Shown here: piece by piece, positions 11,801 to 23,400 of the stretch
Position numbering within the stretch: the first letter of the stretch is position 1
How the letters are laid out: every line of letters begins with the position of its first letter
Source of the DNA: Otis tarda
Taxonomy: Eukaryota > Chordata > Aves > Otidiformes > Otididae
NCBI GenBank assembly: GCA_026413225.1
Contig: CM048554.1
Span: 73,834,463-73,898,462 of the forward strand
DNA length: 64,000 nucleotides
Direction: 5' to 3'
Notes under the pieces: model-generated
The model's database searches: none
What the model was told of the DNA's origin: nothing
What the model saw: the letters and a program-made list of their open reading frames with translations, nothing else
Program-made: the position numbers and the translations under genes

Positions 11801-14585
11801 CTAGGCACATACCTTTAAGCATTAGTTTGCAATAAGACTGTTCACATCCTTGGAAAAAAAAGTGGGGATAAGCATGTTGCTCAGCAGTGGCCCCAGAGAA
11901 TGAACCAAGAACTCTTCCCACTCTAATTAAAAGCACCTACAACATAGGGTTTTCTCAGTCTTCCTTAGCTTTTCACTGGACTTAGAAAATGAGGCAGCAA
12001 AATAACAATGTCTAGAAAACTCTTCCATGTCTCCAAGACAAAGGCCTAGCCAGAGATATCTCTGCATACTTTGTAAGAGGTTGGTATAACTCATTGTATC
12101 CAGGGTTGTTTCACTCTTCACAATAAAAGAACATTGCTCCTGAACCACAGTGTCTCTGAGGTTCCCAGTCTATTTGCATTTTGGTTAGAAAGCACTAATC
12201 TTGTTCTCAAAGGTACCATCATTTTGGGTCTCTTGATATCCATGATTACTTTTTCATTTTCCACAAATGGACAAGTTCTACAAGAAACAGTTTAAAACCT
12301 TCTGAACAAAGAGGGCTCCTGAGAGAGGCCTAATGCCTCTCTTCTGGTTATGCAGTGAACTTTTAGAGTCTGTACACACTGCAGAGTCCTTTCAATAAAG
12401 AATTTGACTTTCAGAAGTTCTAAACATCTGCTAAAATCAAGCCTTCTACTTTTGATAGGAGAAAGGCAAAAGACAGGTGATTTAAATTCTAGGAGGTCGT
12501 ACAAACATCCCTCACCTATGAAGTGCCAGGATACAACAGTAGTAGCCTATAGAAATAAATAACCGATGGGTAGAGGTGAAACAATACGTGAAAGCTGCAA
12601 GCAAATAACACTCCATGAAAGTACACAATTGAAGAAGTCACACACGATACTCTTGGGGAAACTGGAGTCTAAATTCATGATGGAACAGGTCTTTGAGCCT
12701 GGTCCCAAACATTAATGAAAAATTACGAGCATCTTTGTGGAGGAGAAATAACGGTAAAACTCTTAATATTCACTGTCAAAATCTTGAATCTTCTCCCTGG
12801 CAGCATTATCTTTGCTTTACTCAATGCCCTCAAAAAGGAACAGAAAAAAAGGCATCCTGAGGTCTCACTCATGAGGATTTCATTGGTGCAGTCACTTGTA
12901 GTGTGAGTGTTTATTCCCCTGGATTTTCTGAGGTCACAACATGACCCAAGGAAGATATGCTCCTCTAAATATTTCTCTTGTAATTTCCTCCAGTTCACAT
13001 TTGGGAGTAAGCAAGAGTAAAATGATAATACAGCTCATTAGCTTTTTGCTTTTCTCACTGGAGCTTTGCATATTTTTTATTTTTGGTACATACTTGTCAG
13101 AGAAATTTCTCTCTTGAAAGCAAAATTGTTTTCAGACATTATTTGAGTCACCCTGTTTGTTTTCCATATATGTTTTGCATATATGAACTGGAGCACTAAT
13201 CTTAATTGGTTAATCTTTGGGCCTTATAAGGAAAATATATTCCTAGAACATTTTCCTCCTGGTAATTCCTTCCTTGTAGTCTCTTCATGGGCTCACCAGC
13301 TGTGCTGCTTATCACAGCTTCATTCACTTTATGAAAACTATTTCAAATGTTCTCCATTAAAAGCTGTGTAGAAAACTCAGTGTACATTTGTGAGGCACTT
13401 GTAGGAACATGTAGTTATTGGGAGGAATAAAATAAAAAATGCAAAACTACTTTCAATTGGTATGTGTACAGTCATGCTGTACTCATTGCTATCATGAATA
13501 AAGCACTTGTTTTTCTAAATTGTGTGTATATTCCTAGAGGGGTACTTAAAAGACAGAGCTTGTTAGAGAAGGCATGGAAACAATGCAGAATTTCTCCTGC
13601 TTCGGTACTCGAATCATAAGGTATAATAATAAATCCTGACTGCAGTTCAACCAGCTAAAAGGGCACAGAGGACTCCTCCAGAAATCTGGGAATTTCTTTT
13701 CCTTGACCATTGGTGTAACCCGCCTCTTCTGAAGAATGAACAGCCAGACAATCCAGTCGAGGTCCACTTGTGTTGTCCCCCCAAAAAACACCCTGTCGCT
13801 ATGGGGAGTTCCAGCGAAGCCAAGGGCAGTGAGCACCCCGAAATACTTTCCTGGTCAGCATCTGCCTCCAGGAGTCTTTACAACCAGAAGCTGAGGTGTG
13901 AATGTTGTGCTCTGAAGGAGGTGTAATGAAAGCTGATGCGCTTTGATCTGCTAGGAGACTGCGTTAAAAATACTAAGTTCCTTGGGGAATTTATGCTTAT
14001 TGATTTGCTTGGTGGTTTTTTCTACATTTTTAACTGTTACTTAAAGCCTAAATCCTCCTTTGTTTCCTAAAATAGAATTACAAACTCAGCTGCAAGGTGT
14101 GTACACTAAAGGCTGCAAAATGTTTTCTGTGTCCTTCCTCATTGGTCTGATAGAGGGTGACACTTTCCCTTCTTTATTAATATGCTAGTGTCTTGATTGA
14201 GATCAAGAAAGCTACTGTCTTAATGAACCTGACAGAGTAATCCCTGCTTTAACAGCTACTGCATAGTGTTTCAAATACCTTTTAATATTTCAAATATACC
14301 AAAAACTATGTACACATTGTTCACAAAAATTTAATTACAAGGTTCTTTTTAAATTAGTAATGTAAAAGGAAAAAAATCAAAATAGCTTTCTTTTTCTTGT
14401 TTTTGATTGATTGTTCTAGCTGACTTTTATATTGTGTCGCACAAATACCATTCTCTGAATTTTTTCTTCTTGCAGATTAATATGCATCGAGATGAGGTAG
14501 TAATAATATCTTCTTTCCATAAAGCACTTGCTTTTACAGCAGTATATATTGTGTGATTCCATCACATGCTAATATAAACATTGCT
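11801..14585. other. AT-rich non-coding stretch, no gene seen
   Basis: There are only short frames, up to 97 codons, on both strands. Around 13600-13960 the DNA is somewhat GC-richer and carries a 96-codon minus-strand frame (13546-13836), which resembles nothing I know. It might be an old degraded LTR or other repeat, but no diagnostic ends were seen. Confidence 0.5.
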
Positions 14586-14645
14586 ACATGAATATCTGTT
14601 GCAGCTTGTTTGAAAGTGTCAGCTGTGCCCTCATATAGTCATAAG
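14586..14645 (+). repeat. Left arm of 60-bp inverted repeat
   Basis: This segment is the reverse complement of 15461-15520. The first 40 bases (14586-14625) match 15481-15520 exactly, and the next 20 match at 17 positions, giving 57 of 60. Similarity ends abruptly at 14586 and fades beyond 14645. It resembles no repeat family I know. Confidence 0.93.
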
Positions 14646-15460
14646 GCTTACCATAAACAAATCTTGGGTTTTTGTTTTTTTAACAACTTGTAGGTGTAGC
14701 CTTCTAAAACTATATAAAGGCATACAACAGATAGCACTTTCTGATGCAATTTTGCTGTCCAACGTCATGTAACACTAAGTTATTCCTAAGTTATGTCCTC
14801 AAGAACAAAAGTCAATGTCCTTATATATGTTTCTGGATTATTGGCATGGTCCTAGAAGCATGTAAATAGCTGAAGTACAATGCAAGCAAATTTGGATAAA
14901 GAAACCTAGTAGTGTAATTACAAAAAAAAAAAAAAAAAATTAGTGCCCATTTAGTATTTGAGGATTTGCAAGTATTTTAGCTTGCAAAAAAGATTGTCAC
15001 TTCAAATCCTGGGATCACCCGGCCCAGAAGCATTGCTGTATTGGCTGTGCTGTGTATTCAGCTAACTCTCATATTTTACAGGCAGTTCAGATCTCACAAG
15101 CCAGGTATCTCCAAAAACTTGTGTTCTGCATTTACCAGACACTGGAAATTTCTCAGCAATCCTGTGCTTCTCACCTGAGAACATGGCTAGTTTGCGTAGT
15201 TAGGCTTTACTTAGGAAAAAAAAAAAGATAATAGAGACTGGAGTCTAAAATGTATGTATCCCTCACTTTCAGAGGTAACTGACACCAAGTCTGCTTCCCA
15301 ACACCAAGTTAGCAGAGATTGAGAAACCATAGGATAATATATGAAAAGTGTATTCACTAAAATTCTTTAGTGTTTCAATTTTTACTGACTTGTGCTCGTG
15401 CATTAGTATTCTTCTGATACCGTGGACAGAAATTATGTTCAATGGCAAAGGGAAGTAAAA
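14646..15460. other. Spacer between inverted-repeat arms
   Basis: 815 bp of AT-rich DNA between the two arms. It holds a run of 18 A (14922-14939). No gene or known repeat was recognised; the 75-codon minus-strand frame at 15269-15496 is probably chance. Confidence 0.5.
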
Positions 15461-15520
15461 CTTATAACTATATGAGGGTGCAGCTGACACTTTCAAACAA
15501 GCTGCAACAGATATTCATGT
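15461..15520 (-). repeat. Right arm of 60-bp inverted repeat, abutting a CR1
   Basis: Inverted copy of 14586-14645, 57 of 60 identical, with the 40 bases nearest the CR1 (15481-15520) perfect. Its inner edge coincides with the CR1 5' junction. The last three bases, TGT (15518-15520), fit both the inverted copy and the CR1 consensus, so there is 3-bp microhomology at the join. Confidence 0.93.
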
Positions 15521-15798
15521 TGTGATAGGACGAGGGGTAATGGTTTTAAAATAGAGGGAGGTAGATTTAGATTGGATATTAGGAAATTTTTTTTTACAAT
15601 GCGAGTTGTAGAACACTGGAACAGCTTGCCCAGAGAGGTGGTGGATGCCCCATCCCTGGAAACGTTCAAGGCCAGGCTGGATGAGGCTCTGAGCAACCTG
15701 ATCTAGTCAGGGATGTCCCTGCTTCTTGCAGGGGGGTTGGACTAGATGACCTTTGAAGGTCCCTTCCAACTCTAACCATTCTATGATTCTATGATTCT
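15518..15798 (+). mobile_element. CR1 LINE 3' end, strongly 5'-truncated
   Basis: Plus-strand CR1 fragment of about 280 bp. It starts in the C-terminal coding region of ORF2, passes the stop and the short 3' UTR with its GGTTGGACTAGATGACC core, and ends in two ATTCTATG-type octamers. It is very similar to the copies at 5022-6136 and 35807-36474. Its 5' junction lies against the inverted copy of nearby DNA described at 15461-15520. Confidence 0.95.
15521..15706 (+). pseudogene. CR1 ORF2 extreme C-terminus
   Basis: The last 61 codons of CR1 ORF2 read without interruption from TGT at 15521 to TAG at 15704-15706. They encode the conserved RVVEHWN...[12 protein letters not shown] block and the ALSNLI terminus. 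There is no start codon or catalytic region, so this is a dead fragment. It is listed because it fixes the element's strand and truncation point. Confidence 0.88.
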
Positions 15799-18700
15799 AA
15801 AACATGAAAAATAAATGGGCCATGCACTTTATCAACCTCTACGTACTGTCCCATATCACAGATGCTTATTTAGTGTTTCAGATCCCTGAACAGCTTGAAT
15901 CTGTGGATGTTTAAAAAAAAAAAGTTTTTCTACTTTTGTCCTTGTTTACAAAACTAAAAATGTCACATGAAAATCACCCCATTTATGGCTCAGATGAAAA
16001 GGTCCAGTACTTCTCAATTTCCTGTTCTAAAAAGGGCATTGATTTGAAGTATATTTTCTTAATATCTTCTCTTAAAAAAAAAAAAGAAAGATGAGTTTGC
16101 CCCATCTAAATAGCTGCTTCTTTCATCAAATACATCAGAGATTTTAAGTCATTTTCAGAAGATATTACAACTTCATCCAATCCTCTTATTCACAGTAACT
16201 CTTGGAACCTGGCAGCTTAGTCAGGTGTGAAAAATAATCTCATTTTTATAAGCACTCCAAATATGCTGGAATTCAGTTTTTCAGTAAATAGATTACATGA
16301 CATACTTTTTTTTTTTTAATCAGTATTCATTCCAAGATAGTTGCATTACTTACAAATGACAGTGATCTAACATAGAGGAATGTAGCATTTCTGCACTTCT
16401 AGAAACTACGGTGGAGACATGAAGAATTGCATTTGGATTCTTTGTCCCTGTTTCTGAATATCATGATTCCTTTCTTTAGAATATGACTATATCTCAAATA
16501 TAAGCTAAAAATAAAATAAGGAAACATTTTCCTTTTTTTTTTTTTTTTTTTCTTCTTCCTGACAAACTGTGTGGATCTCACAGACCCAAACTTGAATTGT
16601 ATAATCTGTTCCTTGGCCTCATTGGAGGGACTGAGTTTTCCTGCCTAGAAGCATAAGCACGTAGCAGAACTCTCTAAATAGAGAACTTGCTCATTTTAAG
16701 CTGATTCTGTAATCAGCAGCCCAGATTTGAATCACATTCTGGAAACATTCATCTCTTGGCATTGATTATAGAGAGAGTTTAAGGTGACTTCAGCTCCCAA
16801 CTTAGGCATTTAACTGAGAAAATCATCTTAATGGAGGGTGAATCCAGACCCTCATGTTGCCAAAATGCTGCTGTGGTTTCTACATGAATTCCTGGTGTAG
16901 CTGAAGTTACCGGGAGCTGTGTCATTGACCTCAGGCAGCTAGAAGCTCTCCTCAGCTCTTGATTCAAACTTACCAGAATGTTTAACCTTGTAAAATAAGG
17001 ACATACGGAAATATTGACACAGCCTTGAAAGCTGTAACACAAATGTGTCTGTAGCAAAAAGTATCAAGCCTGTAGCTTTGACACAGGAATGGGATGATGC
17101 ATAACTCCGTGAATACAAAAGGTCTTTTCCTTTGAAACTCCAGACAGCAGTGCACTCTCAGCAAAAACTTAACAATATATGAATATCTCTTTGTCACTGC
17201 CATGAATGCTTGTTTACAAATCCCTAAGCCCATAGAGTGCAAATAAAAATTGACAGATAACATTATAATTGAAGGCACATGCATGTGTGTTGCAGTGGTT
17301 TCTATTTGTGCAATGTGTTGGGCTGTGGCAAATACACTGAAGAAATGGCACCATTGCAATCACTTTAACAAGTTATTTGGCTGCATGCATGATGTGATTT
17401 ACTTCTGGGTCTTGCAAATGCATTCAGCTTTATTTGTTAACCTAGCAGAACATCATTTATTAATGAGTTCTTCATGCTTTATTAAGCCTAATGTCAAAAC
17501 ACCTCTGTGGGACTCTAGGCATGTTCTCTCTTTGTGTTAAAGCCTTCTAAAGAAGATGAAAAATTATGCAGCAAAGCTGCAGATAAAACCCAGTAGATAC
17601 CTGTTCAATTACTCTTGATTCTGGCAGATGATGTTTCTGAATATTTGTGAAAGCACAGCATCTGATTGTGTGCTGGCTTAACTTAAAGCATTCTGCAATC
17701 TCAAATGTACGTAATTAGGGCACTTTAGAAACCTAACAAGGCTACTGTGGTCTCCAAAGCCAAATGGGAGTGCTCACATGGCAAAAACTGACAAGTTCGC
17801 CGTGAAAGTAGAGTTCATGCTTTTTTCTGTGAACTGATGTTTCGTGTTAGAGGGGGAGACTTCTTCATCGGAACATTAGAATGACACAAAGTAGTAACAG
17901 AGTGAATCATCTGTGATTTTCTGTAATTTGAGAGGACTATTATGGCTTAGGAAACTAATACTGAAGTTCAACAAACTTTTTCACCTTTCATCTGACTGAA
18001 CACCTTGTTTTCTAGCATTGACATGAGATTCAACTACAGTAGTTCCGCATATCGTAACCTGTAAGAATATCCTGGGACGTATTTCATGGTTCTTCTACAT
18101 GCATTGGTATTTAACACAGGTTAAGCAACACCCGCTTTTACACCACAGAAACACAGACAGAATAGAATAAACATGCAATTTTATACAATTGAAAAAATGG
18201 TAATTACCAGAAAATCAACATATTCATCACTTTTTACATAAAATAGATTAAAGCTTTACCTGTGCAAGAAGTCTTCAGAAAAAGTTCTTAGTTTCCTATC
18301 ACCTTATATTTGAAAAAGCAATCTTCTAAATATGTACTTTCAAAAAAAGATCTTCTTTAGCAGACTTAATAGTGGTGAATCATAATCACTTGATTTATTG
18401 TAATAAGCAGAAATAATATTAAAAATATTAATCTATAAGACTGAAAAAAAATTTAAAAGTCAGTTCCTTTTGTGAGTGCACGAAAGACATTTAACATCTG
18501 AAGTGACAGACACAACAGTTTAGCTGTTGAAAAGCTTTCCACAGTTGAGATGCCATCTTGTTTTTACACAAAATAGGGTTTCATCATAGGTTTGAGTGGA
18601 AAGTGGAAAGTAGAAATAAGGTGTAGAGCCTTCCTTTTACTAGCAACACATTACACTAGCCTACATTCATATAACAGATAAATAAAGTTGCAAAATCTGA

Positions 18701-19551
18701 CCAAAGAGACAGGCCAAAAAGACTGGCTCACTTTCCAACTTCAGTACCAGAAATCTATAGAGAAAAATTCCTGCAGGGAGTTGCAGATAGATGATATGAA
18801 CACTGCATAATCACTACTACTTTATTTTCTATTTTCTGTTTGCAATTACTACCAGTTATGAATATTTAATGTAAGTTTGTTTTGAGCTTTTCCTTTTTCT
18901 TTCATCTTGCTACTTTCATCATCTTTCACAACATCTGAGAGATCAATGTAAGGCAATGGGATGGTAGGCAAACGTACTGTATCGTTACCATATCACAGTA
19001 AACATGAATAACTGGGGGGACAGACTCTCAGCCAGTGCCTGTGGGCAGAGCTCCTCTGGTTTCCACAGAAGCTGGTCGGTTACAGGCTGTCACGCTGAGA
19101 CCTTTTGGCATAGAGATTTCGGTAGCATAAACCAAAGACTGCCAGGCCCTCCTGCTGGAGTGTTTTGTCCCATTTTCTGCCAAGTAGTCACTGGAGCCTG
19201 GTTTGCCTCTTTCCAAGTGGGTGCCTAATCATCAGAGAAAGAGTCTTGCTTGTCTGGTGCATGTTTTGTGTCTGGCACTTGCTAAAAAGCTGCAAAATAA
19301 GCCAGAGATGGTAGAGGAGGGCTCTGCTCTTTCTCCTCTGGTTATTTTTTTGTGATAAATAATTGATCTTGCTACAGATGTTAGTCTGCAAATCCAAATG
19401 GGAGGGAAGCACTCCCTGCTAGCCCAGGAGAAAATCTGGAATGATGCAGAGACAGGATCAAAATTTAAGCCACATCCTCTCCATTGGTGCTTCTTGGTTT
19501 TTAGCTTGGTTAGCTGGAGACGATTTCTCCTACAGGGTTTTTAGTTTTTTT
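15799..19551. other. AT-rich non-coding stretch, no gene seen
   Basis: Contains a T19 run at 16533-16551. Opposing frames of 125 codons (minus, 16982-17359) and 96 codons (plus, 17250-17540) overlap, resemble no known protein and are probably chance. The segment 18990-19240 is slightly GC-richer with 74- and 62-codon frames on opposite strands, also unrecognised. Confidence 0.5.
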
Positions 19552-19556
19552 CCCAT
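19552..19556 (+). repeat. Left target-site duplication of solo LTR
   Basis: CCCAT directly before the LTR, paired with CCGAT at 20487-20491 (4 of 5 match). One substitution since insertion would explain the mismatch. Confidence 0.7.
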
Positions 19557-19852
19557 TGTCAGAGTTTAGCCCCACTCAGGACCAGACTGCACAGTCTCTC
19601 TCTCACTCCCCCCACCCTCCAAGGGAATAGGGACAGATAATACAAGAAAAAGGCTTGAGATTTGAGATAAGGACAGGGAGAGATCCTTAAATTTACCGTT
19701 ACAGGCAAAACAGACTCGACTTGGGCAAAACTATTCATTTATTTCTAAAATGAAAGGAGGATAATGAGACAGAGAACAAGATAACCTCCCCCTACCCCTG
19801 CCTCTTCCCCACCTCCATTCCCCCCCCCAAGCGGCACAGGGGGGAAGAGGGA

Positions 19853-20419
19853 ATGGGGGTTACAGTCAGTTCATTACATGTCGCCTCCACGGGCCACAGC
19901 CTCCTTCAGGCATCCATCTCCCCTGGCGTGGGGTCCTCCACAGGCTGCAGGTGGATCTCTGCTCCTCCATGGGCCTCCATGGGCTGCAGGGGGACAACCT
20001 GCCTCACCATGGGCTGCACCACGGGCTGCAAAGGAATCTTGGTGAGGAGCAGCATTACTCCTCCCCCTCCTTCTTCACTGACCTTGGCGTCTGCAGCCGT
20101 TCCTCTCACAAGTAATTCTTCACAATTGGCAGGCAGACACCTCTCAGGATCTCTTCACATCTTCTCTCCTCTCCACTTCTTGCAGCCGGGCCGGGCCAAG
20201 TTGGGCCCAGGCGGCCACCCAGCAGGAGGCCAGAGGGTGAGGCCTGCAAGGCCCATAAGGCTCGCGCCTCCCCCTCTCTGCCCCTGCTTCTGCTTCTTCA
20301 CTTCTTCCTTTTTTTCCCTCCTGTTTTTCCCCTTCTTAAATACGTTATCACAGAGGCATTATGAGGGAACATTCTGCTACCAGTTGGCTCAGCCCTGGCC
20401 AGCAGCAGGTCTGCCCTAG
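19853..20419 (+). other. Open frame inside the LTR, doubtful coding value
   Basis: A 188-codon frame within the C-rich part of the LTR. The LTR at 44136-45197 has a counterpart (44588-45100) that ends in the same frame with the same terminal residues WPAAGLP. Between them, a central block is read in different frames because of offsetting indels. Low stop density in C-rich sequence explains the frame adequately. It resembles no retroviral accessory protein I know and is not called as a gene. Confidence 0.4.
20336..20342 (+). promoter_or_regulatory. Candidate LTR TATA-like element
   Basis: TTAAATA followed by CGTTATC, about 145 bp from the LTR 3' end. The same motif is conserved at 45017-45023 in the related LTR, and a TATATA sits at a comparable place (62888-62893) in the short LTR. 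The role is inferred from position and conservation only. Confidence 0.35.
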
Positions 20420-20471
20420 GCCTGGCTGAGTCCACTGAACAAAGGGGGACAACTTCTAGCCGCCCTCACTA

Positions 20472-20477
20472 AATAAA
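20472..20477 (+). terminator. Candidate LTR polyadenylation signal
   Basis: AATAAA ending 9 bp before the LTR 3' terminus. In the related LTR at 44136-45197 the equivalent spot reads AAACAAAA, so the hexamer is not conserved and may be fortuitous. Confidence 0.3.
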
Positions 20478-20486
20478 ACCAGGACA

Positions 20487-20491
20487 CCGAT
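20487..20491 (+). repeat. Right target-site duplication of solo LTR
   Basis: CCGAT directly after the LTR end, pairing with CCCAT at 19552-19556 with one mismatch. Confidence 0.7.
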
Positions 20492-23400
20492 GTTACTCAG
20501 CTAGCACAGTTGTTATGGATTTTCCTCTTACCAATCTTCCTTCATTGCCTATGTTAGGGGCAGAACACAGAGTGTAAACGTTGAAGGGTTTTAAGGTGTG
20601 GGACTGCAGTGCTGTGCCCAGCTGCCTGCTCTGGATCCGTCTGAAGAAGCCTTGGACTGTACAAAATCCAAAGAAAACTGGTAACTTGGCTTCCTGAGAG
20701 TCGTAAGGCAAAGCAGGGTGGTCACTAGTCCCATTGCAGCCAGGTATGTTGTAAGTATTGTTGTTTTTATAGCTAGTATTTTCTAGTTTTACACTGCTGT
20801 TTATGTAAGCTCAGACACTTACTTACATTAATAAGAAAGTAGAAGAAGCTGTCACATCAAACCCTTTATATTTTTTTTCTTTCAGTGTAAAAAATATGTC
20901 AATAAAATTGTTTCAGAACCAGCTAAACATAATTTGTCACTAAGACTTAACTAGAGTCCACAAACTCAGCAGTAACGTGTCTTAGACCAAAGGGAATCTG
21001 TTGAGAGCTTGTTAAGTCCCTCTAGACTACAAGGGAGGCAAGCAAGTCTGCCTTGTACAGTTTTCCCAAGAGGACACAATTAAAAATCATCCTGTTCAGG
21101 AACTATTTTACATGCTTTTGTTTTTAATAAAGCCCTTTGAGACCAGAAGCAGTGTGTAATATTCATCCTGCTTTTGGTCTGTGATGATCTTTATGCTGCT
21201 CATCGACAAGAGTCTGCCATGCTTTCTTCTCAACTGTTTGCTGCCTAATGAGCAAACTCATGACTAAATGGAAGGTCGCTCGCTTCTTTACACAACTTCA
21301 ATACAAACACAGCATGGAGAAATGCTGTTTCATTTATACGATTTCCAGAAATACAATTTGAGCTGATTAATATTTTGTGATGCGCACATTCCTGTGAACA
21401 CATAATTTCTTCAAAATGCAAGTTGTCTATATGCTGGTACGCACTGTGGTATACCCCTTGCACTGAGGACAGCAGAGCCATGGTAAGTTTCGCTGGGCTC
21501 AGCCACAAGCTGATTTCGGTACAGACTGTCACTGACATGATGCCTGTCACACCGTCGCATCTCCCAGTGCTGTGCGTGTGGACAGCTCATGGGGAATGGT
21601 GAGGCACATTCCCAGCTGCGATGGTGTTCAGGGAACAGGGCTGTGGTGAAATCTGAGCTCAGCCCACCCCTGTGAGCTTTCGGAGCTGTCGACACAAAAA
21701 TCCTTGCATCTTAAATCAGTGCAGTTAGTGGGACATTTGTTCTGGAAATCAGAAAGAGAGCAAATATGGTTAAAGAGGCTGGGTTCTGTGCAGTATCATC
21801 ATATGGCAATTTCACTTAGTCACGTCATTTTTAGCCTTTGTTGTATAAATGTGCAGCCTGTAATTCTATGTCACACAGTAAAATATGACCTGTTACATAT
21901 GCAGTAATGTGAAGGGGAGAACTGTCCAATCATGCAAAATTAATGCTCTAACGATTGGACTTTTGCTTCGTTTTGCTTATGTTTGGGGGAAAAGCATATT
22001 TGGAAAGCTCTACTCTATCTTAAATTACTGCTGCTCCAGGCTATTTATGCTCTTGAAGCAGTTCTGACAAACCCACAGAAGAGAATCGCCTTTTCTGTTG
22101 ACGGCACATTTGCTGGTATTTCTGCAGCAGTGCAGTAATGTCTTTATTGTGCAATGCTGCATTTTAATAGTCAATTAAAATTCCCATTGAATTGAGAAAA
22201 TGGACTTAGGAATTTCTGAAGACTGTTTGGCTAAAAGTACTTATGAGACTGTTCTGATAATCACTGCCACAGCACTATTCAAAATTACTCAAAAGCCTCA
22301 CCTTATTACAGTAGGAAAAGTAGTGAGGCAAGAGAAAACATATTCTTATAAAGGAAGCTTGTTGTTGAATTGAGACTCATCTCTCTGTCATGCCCATGTC
22401 TTCTCTTTTTTTTCTTTGTCCTCCAGCACCACCACGATGACTCTTCTGCCTTTTGTGTGTTTTCCCAACTCCATTCTGTGTTGTCTCTCTCTTTTGCTTC
22501 CTGTTTTCCTCTCTTTCTCGTGTTATCTAATAATAACAAATGGTGCAGTGCCTTTGTGATGAGAATGGGAAGGTGATGAATAATCTTGTAGCAAGATTTC
22601 AGGGGCTTCACACAGAGTTTGTGTAATTTCATTCTTTTCATAACAAATGTGTTTACAGCCTGCAGGTTAAAATGAATGAAAGTAACAAAGAATATGTAAG
22701 ATAAACTCTGTATGAGTAAGTACACCGCTAATGGGGAACGGGGCTTGCAAACACATGAGTCATTCCACCTCCTCCATTGCTCACTTCTGCCATCCCGGCA
22801 ATATTATCTTCTGTCTAGTGATACTTGATGGGTTTCCTAATGCCCCAGCTGCTGGAATTGCTTGTTGCATGAAGGCTTTTGTTTCCATCCAGTGTGTGTC
22901 TCAGTTGTTCCCATTCCATGAGAGGATTTTTTTTTTTTTCCAGATGTCATTGGTAGATATTCTTTTGGCATTTTTATGATTATTTCCTCAGGGCCTCCCC
23001 CGTACAATGAGATAACAACTTTATGTAACGTAGTGCTCTGCCAGCTGTGTTGAGGGATCATGTTAATAATATTTAGCAACTCTTGCAATTGCTCCACAGG
23101 GGAAGCATGTTCCAGCTTTTGCAGTTAGACTCTGTAAGCAAGGCAAATGACAAAACTCAGGAAGAGCCATAAATAGGAAGCTCACAATTCAAGACACAAA
23201 CACATGCATAGGGCTACTGTGTGAGAGAATAATAATAATTGTAGCCTTTTGAAAAGACAAGGGCAAATTCAACTGCAAACAGTGTTTCAGCCTTCCTTGT
23301 TCTATTGCCTCTGGCCTTTTGCTTCTCCAGCATGGCGTGCAAATAAAAATGAATTGTCACTTTCAAATGTACTCCTGTAACCCTACAGATGTGTTATTAA

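Larger units (their letters stand above)
19557..20486 (+). mobile_element. Solo LTR of an avian endogenous retrovirus (930 bp)
   Basis: The element begins TGTCAGAGTTTAG and ends AACCAGGACA, giving TGTC...GACA inverted termini, and it is flanked by CCCAT/CCGAT. It aligns along its length with the LTR at 44136-45197: both share GGACCAGACT and CAGTCTCTCTCTCACTCC near the start, ACAGACTCGACTTGGG further in, and TTAAATACGTTATC near the 3' end. There is no second LTR or provirus interior nearby, so this is a solo LTR left by recombination. The 5-bp duplication fits ERVL-type more than alpha/betaretrovirus-type integration (6 bp), but I do not assign a named family. The middle is C-rich with CATGGGCTGCA-like tandem motifs. 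Confidence 0.88.

Noticed and set aside
13638-13650. TTCAACCAGCT, resembling part of miR-133
   Set aside because: The rest of the mature sequence does not match and there is no hairpin.
14493-14502. TGAGGTAGTA, identical to the start of let-7
   Set aside because: The match ends after ten bases and no precursor hairpin is apparent around it.
16760-17060. Possible old LTR or MER-type repeat
   Set aside because: Repeat-like texture only; no termini, duplications or family motif that I can defend.
16982-17540. Overlapping 125-codon (minus) and 96-codon (plus) frames
   Set aside because: No motifs, AT-rich composition and opposite-strand overlap point to chance frames.
22395-22576. Polypyrimidine tract ending CCTCCAG, like a splice acceptor before a 68-codon frame
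   Set aside because: The frame is unrecognised low complexity and pyrimidine tracts are common here. No matching donor or partner exon could be identified.
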